NCBI GenBank assembly: GCA_028284905.1
Contig: JANQQU010000085.1
Coordinates: 1-64,000, forward strand
Origin: Calditrichia bacterium
GTDB taxonomy: Bacteria > Calditrichota > Calditrichia > RBG-13-44-9 > J075
DNA: 64,000 nt
Direction: 5' to 3'
Position 1 is the stretch's first letter; each line of letters opens with the position of its first letter. The position numbers and the translations under genes were made by a program. The notes below the pieces were generated by a model that was given only the letters and a program-made list of their open reading frames with translations, had not been told where the DNA came from and did no database searches. Shown here piece after piece: positions 17,068 to 27,895 of this stretch.

Positions 17068-19536
17068 ATGTTAGGATTTTCGATGAGAAATAATTTCACG
17101 AGCCGCGTCCAGAAAGTCATTCGATTTTCCAAAGAAGAAGCAATGCGCCTGGGGCACGACTACATCGGTACGGAACACTTGCTGTTAGGTATCCTGAAGG
17201 AAGGCGAAGGTATTGCAGTTAAGATATTGAAAAATCTTAACATGGATTTGGAGAAGCTGAAGCAGCGTCTGGAAGAGGCTTCCGGACCCGCCGGCGGCAT
17301 GATGACGCTGGGCAATTTACCGCTTTCCAAACGGGCTGAGAAAGTTCTCAAGATTACCTATTTGGAAGCAAAAAACTTTAAGTCCGATATTATTGGCACG
17401 GAACATTTACTCCTTTCCCTATTAAAAGAAAAGGAAGGATTAGCCGCTCAAGTGCTAATGAGTTTCAATGTAGATTATAATATAGTATATAACGAACTGA
17501 AGAATATACTAGAGGGTAAGCCATCCATGTCATACTCTTCCCAATCATCCCAGAAAGTTAAGACGCCTGCGCTTGATCATTTCGGTCGCGATCTCACTCA
17601 ACTTGCCACCCAGGGTAAACTGGATCCGGTTATTGGTCGTGATCAAATTATTGAACGTGTTGCCCAAATCCTGAGTCGTCGTAAGAAAAACAATCCGGTG
17701 TTAATCGGTGAACCGGGCGTTGGTAAAACTGCCGTCGCTGAAGGTCTCGCCCTGCGCATCATTAGTAAGAAAGTGCCGCGCGTGCTGCACAATAAACGGG
17801 TTGTTGCTCTGGATATGGGCAGTATTGTTGCCGGTACTAAATATCGCGGACAGTTCGAAGAACGCATGAAAGCCATCATGGGCGAACTGGAAAAAGCGGA
17901 CAACATTATTCTCTTTATCGACGAGCTGCATACCATCGTTGGTGCTGGTGGTGCTTCCGGTTCTCTGGACGCTTCCAATATGTTCAAACCGGCCCTGGCC
18001 CGTGGTGAACTGCAGTGTATCGGCGCAACCACACTCGATGAATATCGCATGTATATCGAGAAGGACGGCGCGTTGGAACGACGTTTCCAAAAGGTCATGA
18101 TCGAACCGACCACGCCGGAAGAAACCCTGGAAATTCTCCGCTTCATCAAAGGCAAATACGAAGAGCACCATCGCGTGCGCTACACCGACGAAGCCCTGAT
18201 CGGCACCGTCCGCCTTTGCGAGCGTTATATTACCGATAAGTTTTTCCCAGACAAAGCCATCGACGTACTGGATGAGACCGGTTCCCGCGTGCACATTTCC
18301 AGCATCGTGGTACCGAAAGAAATTCTTGAACTGGAACAACGGATCGAAAAGATTCGCCAGGAAAAAGAACAGTATGCCAAGCAGCAGGATTTTGAGCGTG
18401 CTGCCAAGCTGCGTGATGTCGAGCGTCGCCTCCAGGAAGAACTAGTATTTGAGCGCAATAAGTGGGAGCGCGAAGAAGAAAATCATATCGCCAATGTCGA
18501 AGAAGAAGATATCGCTGAAGTAGTGGCAATGATTACCGGCGTACCGGTGCAGCGCGTTGCCCAGAGCGAGTCCAAGAAACTGCTTACCATGGCCGATCAT
18601 CTCAAGAAGCTGGTCATCGGTCAGGATGACACGATTGATACAATTACCCGGGCGATTCGCCGCACCCGTGCCGGCTTGAAAGACCCGAACCGCCCCATCG
18701 GTTCCTTTATGTTCCTCGGACCAACCGGTGTTGGTAAGACCCATTTAGCAAAAATCCTTGCGGAATATCTCTTCGAGCGTAAGGATGCTCTGGTGCGCAT
18801 CGATATGTCCGAATACATGGAAAAATTCTCCGTCTCCCGTCTGGTTGGTTCCCCTCCCGGATATGTGGGATACGAAGAAGGCGGTCAGCTCACCGAGAAG
18901 GTGCGCCGCCATCCGTATTCTGTCGTGCTCTTCGATGAGATCGAAAAAGCGCATCCGGATGTGTTCAACATTCTCCTGCAGGTACTCGATGAAGGTCAAT
19001 TGACTGACAGTCTTGGCCGGAAGGTAGATTTCCGGAACACGATTCTGATTCTCACCAGTAACGTCGGTACCCGGGAAATTAAAAAGAACGTTTCCATGGG
19101 CTTTACCCAGGGGAAAGACGATGCCGAGCATGAAGTAATGCGCGACAAGATCGACACAGAAATGAAGCGGCTGTTCAATCCGGAATTCATCAACCGTCTG
19201 GATGAGTTGATTTTCTTCCGTCGCCTGAAGAAGAAAGAAGTTGTGAAGATCGTTGAGCTGCTGGTAGACGAAATGGCCGGCCGCCTCCTCGAGCACAACA
19301 TTACCCTGGAACTGACCGATGGCGCAAAAGATTTCATCGTTACCAATGGCTATGACCCGATCCTCGGTGCGCGGCCGTTGAAGCGGGCGATTCAGAAGTA
19401 TATTGAAGATCCGCTGGCAGATGAGATCCTGAAAGGCCGTTATTCCAACGGTTCCACCATCAAGATCAAGATGAAGAATAAGAACGAATTGGGCTTCTAC
19501 GAAATCAGCAAGAATATCGATATCGAAGAAGAATAA
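17068..19536 (+). CDS. clpC: ATP-dependent Clp protease ATPase subunit ClpC
   Basis: The 822-residue product has the ClpC order: two N-terminal Clp repeats (about 8-150), AAA+ domain 1 with Walker A GEPGVGKT (214-221), a middle domain with a UVR motif (about 430-465), AAA+ domain 2 with Walker A GPTGVGKT (551-558) and a C-terminal D2-small domain. ClpC unfolds proteins and feeds them to ClpP. The first Met (17068) and Met6 are both possible starts; the first is kept because GAGGT precedes it at about 10 bases. A 17-bp-spaced promoter lies upstream and a strong terminator downstream, so clpC is a single-gene unit here, without mcsA/mcsB. Confidence 0.97.
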   Translation: MLGFSMRNNFTSRVQKVIRFSKEEAMRLGHDYIGTEHLLLGILKEGEGIAVKILKNLNMDLEKLKQRLEEASGPAGGMMTLGNLPLSKRAEKVLKITYLEAKNFKSDIIGTEHLLLSLLKEKEGLAAQVLMSFNVDYNIVYNELKNILEGKPSMSYSSQSSQKVKTPALDHFGRDLTQLATQGKLDPVIGRDQIIERVAQILSRRKKNNPVLIGEPGVGKTAVAEGLALRIISKKVPRVLHNKRVVALDMGSIVAGTKYRGQFEERMKAIMGELEKADNIILFIDELHTIVGAGGASGSLDASNMFKPALARGELQCIGATTLDEYRMYIEKDGALERRFQKVMIEPTTPEETLEILRFIKGKYEEHHRVRYTDEALIGTVRLCERYITDKFFPDKAIDVLDETGSRVHISSIVVPKEILELEQRIEKIRQEKEQYAKQQDFERAAKLRDVERRLQEELVFERNKWEREEENHIANVEEEDIAEVVAMITGVPVQRVAQSESKKLLTMADHLKKLVIGQDDTIDTITRAIRRTRAGLKDPNRPIGSFMFLGPTGVGKTHLAKILAEYLFERKDALVRIDMSEYMEKFSVSRLVGSPPGYVGYEEGGQLTEKVRRHPYSVVLFDEIEKAHPDVFNILLQVLDEGQLTDSLGRKVDFRNTILILTSNVGTREIKKNVSMGFTQGKDDAEHEVMRDKIDTEMKRLFNPEFINRLDELIFFRRLKKKEVVKIVELLVDEMAGRLLEHNITLELTDGAKDFIVTNGYDPILGARPLKRAIQKYIEDPLADEILKGRYSNGSTIKIKMKNKNELGFYEISKNIDIEEE

Positions 19537-19560
19537 TCGTTTTATAAAATTAGTTTTTGA

Positions 19561-19597
19561 AAAAGGCTGCTCCGTTTGGGGCAGCCTTTTTTGTTTT
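19561..19597 (+). terminator. Rho-independent terminator of clpC
   Basis: The stem AAAGGCTGC / GCAGCCTTT, extended by TCC/GGG around a GTTT loop, is followed by TTTGTTTT. It lies 25 bases after the clpC stop. Confidence 0.92.
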
Positions 19598-19627
19598 CCT
19601 GTCCTTTTATTGCTACATAATTCTTCT

Positions 19628-19652
19628 CGTAGCAAAACTCTGTTTTGCTACG
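19628..19652. repeat. Hairpin CGTAGCAAAAC-TCT-GTTTTGCTACG
   Basis: Perfect 11-bp arms around a 3-base loop. It has the same design as the CCGAAAC-GGA-GTTTCGG hairpins close by. Confidence 0.9.
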
Positions 19653-19689
19653 TTTTTCCCTCTATTATCGATTTAGTCATTTCAGCCTG

Positions 19690-19747
19690 CCGAAACGGAG
19701 TTTCGGTTATAATTGCGTTACATCCCGGCAGCCGGGATTGTAACGAG
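19690..19747. repeat. Double-hairpin repeat, copy A
   Basis: A CCGAAAC/GTTTCGG hairpin is followed after ~14 bases by a GTTACATCCCGG/CCGGGATTGTAAC hairpin (one mismatch). A second copy lies at 19925. Confidence 0.9.
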
Positions 19748-19782
19748 AGGTATAATTAGTATACATGTAACGTAATTTGCCT

Positions 19783-19870
19783 TGTCATCGCGAGGCGCTT
19801 TTTGCCGAAGCGATCTCTATGTTGCGGGCACCTTTGAGATTGCTTCGGCAAAAAACGCCTCGCAATGACA
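19783..19870. repeat. GTCATCGCGAGG inverted-repeat element
   Basis: TGTCATCGCGAGGCG and TTTTTGCCGAAGCGATCTC at the left are mirrored by GAGATTGCTTCGGCAAAAAA and CGCCTCGCAATGACA at the right. It is a full-length relative of 33342-33429. Elements of this sort are widespread in environmental bacteria and are probably non-autonomous. Confidence 0.92.
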
Positions 19871-19924
19871 TCCAAGGTAGTTTCCACGTTTACTTCTTCA
19901 ACACTACTTAAATATTAAAATCAA

Positions 19925-19983
19925 CCGAAACGGAGTTTCGGAAATAATTGCCTTACAATCCCGGCAGCCGGGATTGTAACGAG
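19925..19983. repeat. Double-hairpin repeat, copy B
   Basis: Nearly identical to copy A at 19690; here the second hairpin, TTACAATCCCGG / CCGGGATTGTAA, is perfect. Confidence 0.92.
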
Positions 19984-20190
19984 TAATTAATTGGAAGAGT
20001 TTAGTTAGCGTTTGCATTTCAGATCAAATTCCGTCATAAATTTTTCTTTATAAAAAATTCTAAAAATTTCTTCCCCCTGCCAATATCTCTTTAGAACGCA
20101 CAAACAGATTAAGCTAAACTGTATTCGGGAGGGCAGTATGCGTTCGTCGGGGCCTGCCGGAATAATCACTTAAATATCGCAGGGGGAAAA

Positions 20191-23100
20191 ATGCGAAATT
20201 TATTAGCACAGCAGCGGGGAAATCGCTTCGCGATACGCTCGTTTTTATTAATCCTTTACTTCTCTTTCCAGCTTTATCCGCAAAATGATTTCAAGCGTTT
20301 CAATGAGTATAATATGCAGCCGGAGGTGTGGCACTTTGCCGGCGTTCCCGAGGGGCAGGTAGATAGCAAGGGCGATCTCAACCTGTCCCTGCCGGTGCTT
20401 TCCGTGCCGGGATTAAACGGGCTGGATTTTCCCATCAATTTCAGTTACAAGGCGGGCATCGCTTATCATCAGCAGGCCAGTTGGCTGGGGCTGGGCTGGA
20501 ACTTCGATCCCGGCAGCATCACCCGCGATGTGCAGGGAAATATGAAAATCGGCAGCACCGTCTATGATGTCGACTTTCCGAACGAAGCCGGGACGGATGA
20601 TTTTCTCCCCGACCGTTACTACGTCACCATTCCCGGGAGAGGCACGCTGACGATGTTCAAGAGCAATATCGTTGGTTTTAATGACGATCCTTCCAAGAAC
20701 GAATTTGTGGCGCCATACAATGCCTCGCAGTTTTATTTTGAAGAGCACTTTCCCTACAAAGTGCAGGCATTCGTTGATAACAATTATAATTGGCCGGGCG
20801 GCAGCCACCTCGATCCCGATAAAGACGATTACACCCGCTTCATCATTACCACCGATGATGGCACTCGTTACTTCTACGGCATGCCTTCTGTGGCCAGATT
20901 TAGCAACATCTTCCCTTCGGGTCTGCCGAAGCAGCACGCCAATGTCTGGCGACTAATGGCGATTGCTGCCCCGGATTTCCAAGGGCTCGATGGCAGCCTA
21001 TTGCAGGACGACATCAACGATCCGCCTTATGGGGAAGGCAGTTGGATCAAGTTCGATTATGGCTTTAACGGTCTGGGAGACTTCGCCATCAATGGTGCAC
21101 CGGGGCAGGGACGGCTGGTGGAAAACATCTACCTGAAAAGCATCAAAACGCCGACCCATACCGTGGATTTTATCAGCACCGGCGGACGCGAGGATATCGA
21201 CCTGAAATACAATCCCATCGGAGATATCGCCAGCACTTACCGCCGTCTCAATGAGATTGTTCTTTCCACCAAAGCTGGGGATGTAGTACAGCGAGTCAAG
21301 CTCCTCAATGATGACACTAATCCCGCTTCCGCGCAATACGCCTATCATCTCGGGAGGAGCGGCAACAATAAAGGGAAACTGACATTGCATGGCTGGGAAT
21401 ATCTGGCACACGATGGCAGCAGCATGCCCGGTTACCGGCTGGAATATCCCAGCGGCACCCACAATCCGCCCTGGTATTCTGGTAGCTCTTTGCATCACTA
21501 CGATGGCTTCGGCTATTACGATAATTTACCGGCCGCACCGTTCTACGAGAACTACAATTATACCGATGCCGATACCAGCGATGCGCAGGCCTGGAGCCTC
21601 TCGAAAATCATCTTCCCCACCGGTGGCAGTGAAGCCTACGAGTATGGGAACGATCGCATCGACACTGAAAATATTCCGCTGGACATCTACTATTTTCGCG
21701 GCAACAACTACAGTCCCAATGCGATCAACCAAACTTTTTTCTTCTCATTTGTTAATCCGGACAATCCCGCCTACAGCTGCCGCTACCAGGGTGGTGTGCG
21801 CGTGAAAAAAATTATTCGGGACAATGGCATGGGCGATTCGCCCCTGGAGATTACTTATAGTTACGGGGAAGGGCACACGCCAGCGGTGCCGCCGAAAATG
21901 ATGCCGCGCTGGGTGCAGGTATTGCAATCGACCAACAGCGATTTTGACGGCACCCAATATCTTTATCCTAATGAATTTACCGCAATGAATCGCGGCACAA
22001 TGGACGTGCATTACAAATGGGTAAAACGCACCCTGCCGGATGGCTCACGGGATTCCAGTAATTACATGATCGGCCTTCCCCATAAGTACATCCTCTATGG
22101 CGATAAAGACGCCTTCAACTGGGCATTAATTACCGGGGACACCGATCCTAACTGGGGACGGCAGACTTCCCGCTACCTGATGCGCAATGGCTTTGTGGAC
22201 AAGACAACTTATACTTATCAACTACCTAAATTTCTCACTGAAGCGGCCGTTGTCCTGGACAATTTTCCTGTCGGCAACCCTTCTCCGAATTTTTCTTATT
22301 ACATCAATCAATATAAACCGCTGCTATTTAATGAAACATCCTATAGCTATCGGGCAGACAATCCTGCGCTCTTTCAGGAAGTAAAAAAGCATTATGATTA
22401 TTATCTCCGTCCCAATCCCACGCGCCAATTGCAGCGCAGCCGAGTAGTCGCTACGGACAGCCGGGAAGTGCAAACTGATTATCTCTACGCCCATGAAGTG
22501 CCAGATTATGGTGGCGACAGCTGGGGGCTGGGCATTTCCGCCCCTCCGCTCAGCGCCATGCGGAAAGAGAACCTACTTAGTGCGGTTGCTCAAAGTTACC
22601 AGACCGTTTATAATCTGCAAGGCGCCTATACAGCACAGCACCGCAATGCCACCACGACAACCTTCAAACAGTTCGACGGGGTTTGGCAATTCCACTGTAA
22701 ATATCTGCTGACCATCGAAGCGGAGCCGCAAAATGTTACTTTCGATGACTGGCTGGATAATGGCAGCAACATTGATCCTGCCTGGCAATTACAACATCAG
22801 GCGACCGCATACCAGAACTATCGGGCAACTGCCTTCGAGGATGCCAATGGCAATTCTCTCCAGCTGTTTTACGGCAGCAACAACAGTAATTTCAGCAACA
22901 CTGCGCCGGATTTTGGCCATGCCTACCTTACTGGCATCAAGCTGAACAATAGCCTGAGCAAAGCCTTCGATTACGATACCCGTTTCTTCCAGGTCGATGC
23001 GATTACCGACGAGAACGGGAAAAAAAACCGCTTCTCTTTCGATAATTTTGGGCGACTGATTTCCGGGAAAAATCCCGACAACGAATTGCTCGCAGAGTAT

Positions 23101-26100
23101 AATTACCAGTTTTCCCGCGACCTCAACAACGACGTTTTTGATCCCGCCCAGCCGAATTTTATTGAGACGATTCTTCATCATGATAATGGCTGGCAGCAAG
23201 TTTCCCGGGCTTTCTATGACGGACGGGCGCAGCTGCTACAGTCAGCAGCACGGAACACCACTATTGGCGCGGATATTTATGCTGCGACAGAAAGTGATCT
23301 GCTCGGTCGAAAAGCGCGTGAGTATAAGCCTTATGAGCTCACTTACAGCAGCAATGCAACACCTCCCGGTTACGATCCGGATTATCGCCAGCGGAATGAA
23401 GACGGCACGCTCAGCAGTAGCACCGGTCATCGGTACAGCGAATACAGCTACCAATCCATGCTCGATGAAGAACTGCGGGAAACCGGCTTTCCCGGTATAA
23501 AAACCGAGGATAACAAGCAGCGTTTTTACAGCAGTTACGTCCGGGGAGATAATGCACTTCCCAACTTTTTCGGCAACGGAAATATCATTCTGAAACGTAC
23601 TGCCATCATTGATGAGTTGGGCAACGAAACGGCCACTTTCAGCGATGCGCTCGGCAGCAAATGGATTGAGCAGAACTATAACGGCAATGGTCTGGCAACC
23701 AGTTCGGTAGCCGTTAGCTGTAACAGTCCCTGCGCGCAGAACGACAAAACCACTTTTACCCTAAGCACTGCCCAAACCATCTACTGGCATTGCGCCCTGA
23801 ACGAGCGACATTCCACAGACGATTTGGTGTTCCGCCTGCGCCGTATTTCTCCGAATCCGGCAACACTCGTTGAAATTTTCGGTGACACCGGTGGCAACCT
23901 TACTGGGTCAGTTACAGCAATCGCCGGACAATACGAGCTAATGGTTTCCGTAGAAACCCTGCAGAATGACCATGGCGCCACAAATGCCAGCGGCAGCGCC
24001 TCCTATCTCGATACCAGCCCGCCGGTGGAAAGCACTACGGCGTTCAAGTATGACGGTAGCGGGAACATCACCACCGTTTATCCGCCGAATTACTTCGATT
24101 CGCCCAACGGCGCTCCGCCTGCGAATTGGCTGACGAACTATCAATATAACGTCCTTGGTCAGTTGGCGGAAAAAACCTCGCCGGATGCCGGTAGCGTTGG
24201 CTACAAGTACGACCCGAATGGCAATCTCCGCTTCAGTCAGGATGCCCGGCAAAGTGGCAATGGTCAGGTCACTTTCAGCAATTACGATTTTGCCGACCGC
24301 CCCCTCATTAGCGGGGAAGCCGGAGGCGGCAGCGCCACTGAAGGCTTGCTGAACATTGCTAATCTGAATGGCGCAAGCAGCTATGGATTTGAAAACACAA
24401 ATGACAATTGGCTGCATGTCAATCATTATGATGCCCCACAGGATATTACCGCCTATCCCTGGAACATCTTTCCAGCAGGAGATTACGGCAGCTTTACCCA
24501 GACTTACCTCGTCGGGAAACTCGCCGCCAGCGCTTATCGTTCCGCAGACAAATGGCAGGTGACGCTCTATACCTATGACAACAGCGGGCGAATCAAACGA
24601 AAGCGGATCCTTACTGAAGGGCTTGATCACTTAACGATCACCTATACCTACAACCGCCAGGGGCTCGTTTTAGAAACCCGCGCGAAGTTGGGTGGGAAGA
24701 ACTTCTATCATTTCTATGATTACGACAACCTTGGTCAGCTGCTCAGCGTGGCGACTTCCGAAAGTAGCACAGCGAATCTGCTTGATGCCGCTTTCAGCTA
24801 CTATCCCACCGGTGCCATGAAGCAGCAGCAGCTAATCGAATATAGTAGCAACACCTTCCGGGAAACCCTCGACTATGAATATAATCTGCGTGACTGGCTA
24901 ATCAGGATTGGTGATACCGGCGATCCCACAAAGCCCTTTGGCGCGCTGTATAGCTACCTAGCTAACGGTAATATTCAATCGGCGGAATTTTACAGCAAGC
25001 AATCGCCGAGCGAGCCTCATTACCGCTACGATTTTCAGTATGACGGCCTCTCACGCATTACCGCTGCCGACTACTTTATTCCCAGCGGCAGCAATTGGAA
25101 CGATGTCAATCGATTTGGCCTCAGCAACCTCAGTTATGATGCGAATGGAAATATTTTTAGCCTCAACCGTCAGGATAACAGCGGCAGCACGCTCGACCAG
25201 CTCAGCTATCAATATGGTGCAGAGAACAATCGTCTCACCGCCGTTAGCGATGCTGCCGGCAATAGCGCCAACATCGATTGGGATGCAGAGAGCAGCAACT
25301 TCAGTTATGATGCCAATGGCAATGTGAGCAGCGTTTCCGAGAACGGCAGCACGGTGATCAGCAGTATTGTTTATGATATGAACAACCTGCCCACTCGCAT
25401 CAATTTTGCCAATGGCAGCGTGGTGAAGTATCGCTATAATTCTGCCGGGCAGCGCATCTACAAAAAAGTTGATAGTCAGCAGGCGGAACACTATATTCTC
25501 GATGAGGATAAGATTCTGGCGGTGTTTACCGGCACCGGCAAACTGAAGTACTGGAATATCCACGGGAATGGGGTAATCGGGAGGCTGGAGTACCGTCCCG
25601 GGGACATACCCACCGAATCCGTTACGCTGGACATACACGACGCCGTCACGACGAACGAGCAGAAAGTTGCTTCCCTTGCCTGGACGTTCAATGGTGTAGT
25701 CGTAGTGGCAGATACCTTCGTGGTTGACCAGCCCGGCAACCATGAAGTGGTGGTAGATATTACCCTCGCCGATGGCTCGGTGATCCAGAATACCCTGGAA
25801 GTGGCGGTAAATCCCGATCCGGAGCCCTACACCAAGCACAAGTTCCTTTATATCAAAGACCATCTCGGCTCCACCCGGACGGTGCTCGATAAAAACGGGG
25901 TGGTGAAGGAAAGCTACGATTATTATCCCTTCGGCCTGGAGATGCCCGGGCGCAGCTTTCTTGAGGGTGATATTGCCACTAAGGAAGGCTTTACCGGGAA
26001 GGAACGAGATGCGGAGACCAACTGGCATTACTTTGGGGCGCGCTATTATAGTGCGGCGTTGGGGCGTTGGTTGGCGGTGGATCCGTTGGAAGAGTATCCA

Positions 26101-26733
26101 TCCGGCTATGTCTATGTTGGTAACAATCCGATACGCTTTTTTGATATTCTTGGTTTATCCAGTTCGGATACATTAGATGTTGAGCCAGTTGTTGTGCAAG
26201 GCTCTGCAGTAACTATAACCGCTTCTCCTCACCACTGGTGGATGAGTTTTGGCGCAATGGGAGGTGCGAGTTTACGTGCAACAAGCAATTTCTTTTTTGG
26301 AACCCCTAATTACAGAAGAGTATTGTATGATGCAGAATACTTTGGTAGCCAAGCTTTACCACATTTTTTAGGATCGGCATTAACTCTACCAATTGGAGGT
26401 GTATCATCTAAGGGTGGTAATGCTATTCTTAAGTACTTATTACGAAAACCTCTTTCCCTTGGTTTTAATTTAGGACAAATAAATACCCTTAGTTTTAAAA
26501 TAACACATATATTTCAACAAAAGCACAAATTGCACGTGCTTGGAGATCAAAAGGCAGTCATCAGGCTAATTAAAAGAATAATAAGGAATGGAAGTGGGAA
26601 CATGACATATAGAACTAAGGATGGTGCAAAAATAATTACGATCCAAACTAGTGCTCAAAACAGTAAATTAACAATTAAAGGGCGACTAAAAGATGGACAC
26701 TTGGAAATTAATGATGCTTGGTATGACTTCTAA
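20191..26733 (+). CDS. RHS/YD-repeat secreted polymorphic toxin, 2180 aa
   Basis: The protein begins with a signal peptide (about 16-31) and a conserved block 'NLSLPVLSVPGLNGLDFPI' of the SpvB/RHS type, then YD repeats in the middle and C-terminal parts (FSYDANGNV, LSYDANGNIF). A beta-rich insert lies near 1190-1270 and an Ig/PKD-like insert near 1806-1880. The RHS core motif DHLGSTRTVLD is near 1890, and the core ends with NPIRFFDILGL at about residue 1989. The RHS shell encloses a C-terminal effector. The tip (1990-2180) is much more AT-rich than the core and unrelated to it; its last 75 residues (KHKLHVLG ... INDAWYDF) look like a small alpha+beta RNase-type toxin, possibly of the polymorphic type 35/BECR kind, but this is tentative. 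AGGGGG precedes the ATG. Immunity-like genes follow from 17 bp downstream. Confidence 0.9.
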   Translation: MRNLLAQQRGNRFAIRSFLLILYFSFQLYPQNDFKRFNEYNMQPEVWHFAGVPEGQVDSKGDLNLSLPVLSVPGLNGLDFPINFSYKAGIAYHQQASWLGLGWNFDPGSITRDVQGNMKIGSTVYDVDFPNEAGTDDFLPDRYYVTIPGRGTLTMFKSNIVGFNDDPSKNEFVAPYNASQFYFEEHFPYKVQAFVDNNYNWPGGSHLDPDKDDYTRFIITTDDGTRYFYGMPSVARFSNIFPSGLPKQHANVWRLMAIAAPDFQGLDGSLLQDDINDPPYGEGSWIKFDYGFNGLGDFAINGAPGQGRLVENIYLKSIKTPTHTVDFISTGGREDIDLKYNPIGDIASTYRRLNEIVLSTKAGDVVQRVKLLNDDTNPASAQYAYHLGRSGNNKGKLTLHGWEYLAHDGSSMPGYRLEYPSGTHNPPWYSGSSLHHYDGFGYYDNLPAAPFYENYNYTDADTSDAQAWSLSKIIFPTGGSEAYEYGNDRIDTENIPLDIYYFRGNNYSPNAINQTFFFSFVNPDNPAYSCRYQGGVRVKKIIRDNGMGDSPLEITYSYGEGHTPAVPPKMMPRWVQVLQSTNSDFDGTQYLYPNEFTAMNRGTMDVHYKWVKRTLPDGSRDSSNYMIGLPHKYILYGDKDAFNWALITGDTDPNWGRQTSRYLMRNGFVDKTTYTYQLPKFLTEAAVVLDNFPVGNPSPNFSYYINQYKPLLFNETSYSYRADNPALFQEVKKHYDYYLRPNPTRQLQRSRVVATDSREVQTDYLYAHEVPDYGGDSWGLGISAPPLSAMRKENLLSAVAQSYQTVYNLQGAYTAQHRNATTTTFKQFDGVWQFHCKYLLTIEAEPQNVTFDDWLDNGSNIDPAWQLQHQATAYQNYRATAFEDANGNSLQLFYGSNNSNFSNTAPDFGHAYLTGIKLNNSLSKAFDYDTRFFQVDAITDENGKKNRFSFDNFGRLISGKNPDNELLAEYNYQFSRDLNNDVFDPAQPNFIETILHHDNGWQQVSRAFYDGRAQLLQSAARNTTIGADIYAATESDLLGRKAREYKPYELTYSSNATPPGYDPDYRQRNEDGTLSSSTGHRYSEYSYQSMLDEELRETGFPGIKTEDNKQRFYSSYVRGDNALPNFFGNGNIILKRTAIIDELGNETATFSDALGSKWIEQNYNGNGLATSSVAVSCNSPCAQNDKTTFTLSTAQTIYWHCALNERHSTDDLVFRLRRISPNPATLVEIFGDTGGNLTGSVTAIAGQYELMVSVETLQNDHGATNASGSASYLDTSPPVESTTAFKYDGSGNITTVYPPNYFDSPNGAPPANWLTNYQYNVLGQLAEKTSPDAGSVGYKYDPNGNLRFSQDARQSGNGQVTFSNYDFADRPLISGEAGGGSATEGLLNIANLNGASSYGFENTNDNWLHVNHYDAPQDITAYPWNIFPAGDYGSFTQTYLVGKLAASAYRSADKWQVTLYTYDNSGRIKRKRILTEGLDHLTITYTYNRQGLVLETRAKLGGKNFYHFYDYDNLGQLLSVATSESSTANLLDAAFSYYPTGAMKQQQLIEYSSNTFRETLDYEYNLRDWLIRIGDTGDPTKPFGALYSYLANGNIQSAEFYSKQSPSEPHYRYDFQYDGLSRITAADYFIPSGSNWNDVNRFGLSNLSYDANGNIFSLNRQDNSGSTLDQLSYQYGAENNRLTAVSDAAGNSANIDWDAESSNFSYDANGNVSSVSENGSTVISSIVYDMNNLPTRINFANGSVVKYRYNSAGQRIYKKVDSQQAEHYILDEDKILAVFTGTGKLKYWNIHGNGVIGRLEYRPGDIPTESVTLDIHDAVTTNEQKVASLAWTFNGVVVVADTFVVDQPGNHEVVVDITLADGSVIQNTLEVAVNPDPEPYTKHKFLYIKDHLGSTRTVLDKNGVVKESYDYYPFGLEMPGRSFLEGDIATKEGFTGKERDAETNWHYFGARYYSAALGRWLAVDPLEEYPSGYVYVGNNPIRFFDILGLSSSDTLDVEPVVVQGSAVTITASPHHWWMSFGAMGGASLRATSNFFFGTPNYRRVLYDAEYFGSQALPHFLGSALTLPIGGVSSKGGNAILKYLLRKPLSLGFNLGQINTLSFKITHIFQQKHKLHVLGDQKAVIRLIKRIIRNGSGNMTYRTKDGAKIITIQTSAQNSKLTIKGRLKDGHLEINDAWYDF

Positions 26734-26750
26734 AATTGTAAAGAGGAATA

Positions 26751-27314
26751 ATGATACCAGATTACGAATTCAAACAAATCATTGATCAACACATTAGAGC
26801 TTTTGAAGAGTTTGAGGAAGCACTTTGTGAATGTGAAAATTTTGATTTATTGATGAGATATGCAGAAATTTATTTCCCCAATTATGATATCGTCATTCAC
26901 TTACTAAATCGTGCCCTTAATATACAACCGGGCAACATTAATGCCCTTCATAAACTTGTGGAAGTTTATTTGAATGCGACACAATATGAAAATGCCAGAT
27001 TAATCCTGGATATAATGGAAAAAACGCACTCTGAAGCTTCATTAACACTCGATGCTAAAAGGATCTATACTATGGATGTGCTATGTGATCCTGTGAAATT
27101 TATTGAGTTAGGCAAAGTGTTGTTATCCCGCCCTGACTTTCCGAATAAAGTCGATTTATACATTGATATTGGAACTACCTACGACAACAATTTGCAAAAT
27201 TATAGAGCTGCACAAAAATATCTAAAAAAAGCCCTGGAAATCAATAAGCATCCAGAGACAGGAAAACTGATAAATGAACATCTAATGAATATTGCAAAGA
27301 AGGTGAGTAAATAA
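26751..27314 (+). CDS. TPR-like protein, candidate cognate immunity protein
   Basis: This 187-residue acidic protein starts 17 bp after the RHS gene, with GAGGAATA before the ATG, so it is very likely co-expressed with the toxin tip. Residues 35-175 contain tetratricopeptide-like helical pairs (LLNRALNIQPGNINALHKL and YLKKALEINKH). No enzymatic motif is visible. Its position directly behind an RHS tip is that of an immunity gene; the alternative is a general TPR adaptor. The AT-rich composition matches the tip and not the RHS core. Confidence 0.75.
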   Translation: MIPDYEFKQIIDQHIRAFEEFEEALCECENFDLLMRYAEIYFPNYDIVIHLLNRALNIQPGNINALHKLVEVYLNATQYENARLILDIMEKTHSEASLTLDAKRIYTMDVLCDPVKFIELGKVLLSRPDFPNKVDLYIDIGTTYDNNLQNYRAAQKYLKKALEINKHPETGKLINEHLMNIAKKVSK

Positions 27315-27409
27315 TAATTAATAATTTTCAAATATTGAGCCTGTTTTTGATGCAATTATTCCCTGTTAAAAATGAATGGTCGCCTCATATTAATAAAGTC
27401 AAATAAATC

Positions 27410-27826
27410 ATGAATTTACATAAACTATTAGAAGAATTTCCTCTAAAAGAATGGGACATTGAATTAGTGACAGTATTAGACTGGCATGACGGTCCCCGGG
27501 AAGGGTTTTGCCAATTCCGTAAACCTGATGTAGCGGTTTATTTTGAAATACTGGCAGAAAGGTTTTCTCCAAACGATCCGGATGATCAACTCTTCATATG
27601 GAAACAAATAACGAATGAAGATCTATCTCAAATCTATTCACTATTGGAAAGCCAGGGGAAACCAAACGCAAAGATTTGGATTCCGGAATGGGAATTTGAT
27701 TCTCCGGAAACTCAACAAGCAGTAGAAAAAGCAATTGACGATCTGATTCTTAAGCATGAGAAAACGGACTTAATAGTAAGATCCCGGGATATGGAAAATT
27801 TTGCTGAGTATTGGTTCGCAGTTTAA
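27410..27826 (+). CDS. Immunity-like small protein (DWHDGPREG motif)
   Basis: This 138-residue acidic protein is not assigned to a family with certainty. Its LDWHDGPREG turn followed by a short beta-strand pattern (CQFRKPDVAVYFEIL) resembles many small proteins found behind polymorphic toxins. No signal peptide or membrane helix is seen, so it should act in the cytoplasm. There is no Shine-Dalgarno sequence before the ATG. It is the second gene of a same-strand run behind the RHS toxin; orphan immunity is the inferred role. Confidence 0.65.
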   Translation: MNLHKLLEEFPLKEWDIELVTVLDWHDGPREGFCQFRKPDVAVYFEILAERFSPNDPDDQLFIWKQITNEDLSQIYSLLESQGKPNAKIWIPEWEFDSPETQQAVEKAIDDLILKHEKTDLIVRSRDMENFAEYWFAV

Positions 27827-27895
27827 AAATTTGTTATTTCTAACTTTACACAGCTTCTGTCATATAGAGTAAACAGAAACTAATTCCATCAATAA

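Larger units (their letters stand above)
19598..20190. other. Hairpin-rich intergenic region before the RHS gene
   Basis: No gene is present in these ~590 bases. They hold four repeat elements (19628, 19690, 19783, 19925) and, from about 20000, an AT-rich leader with AGGGGG just before the RHS start. Confidence 0.7.

Noticed and set aside
17643-18155. Long antisense frames within clpC, the RHS gene and others
   Set aside because: They are complementary-strand shadows of conserved coding genes, with no own family likeness or ribosome-binding site.
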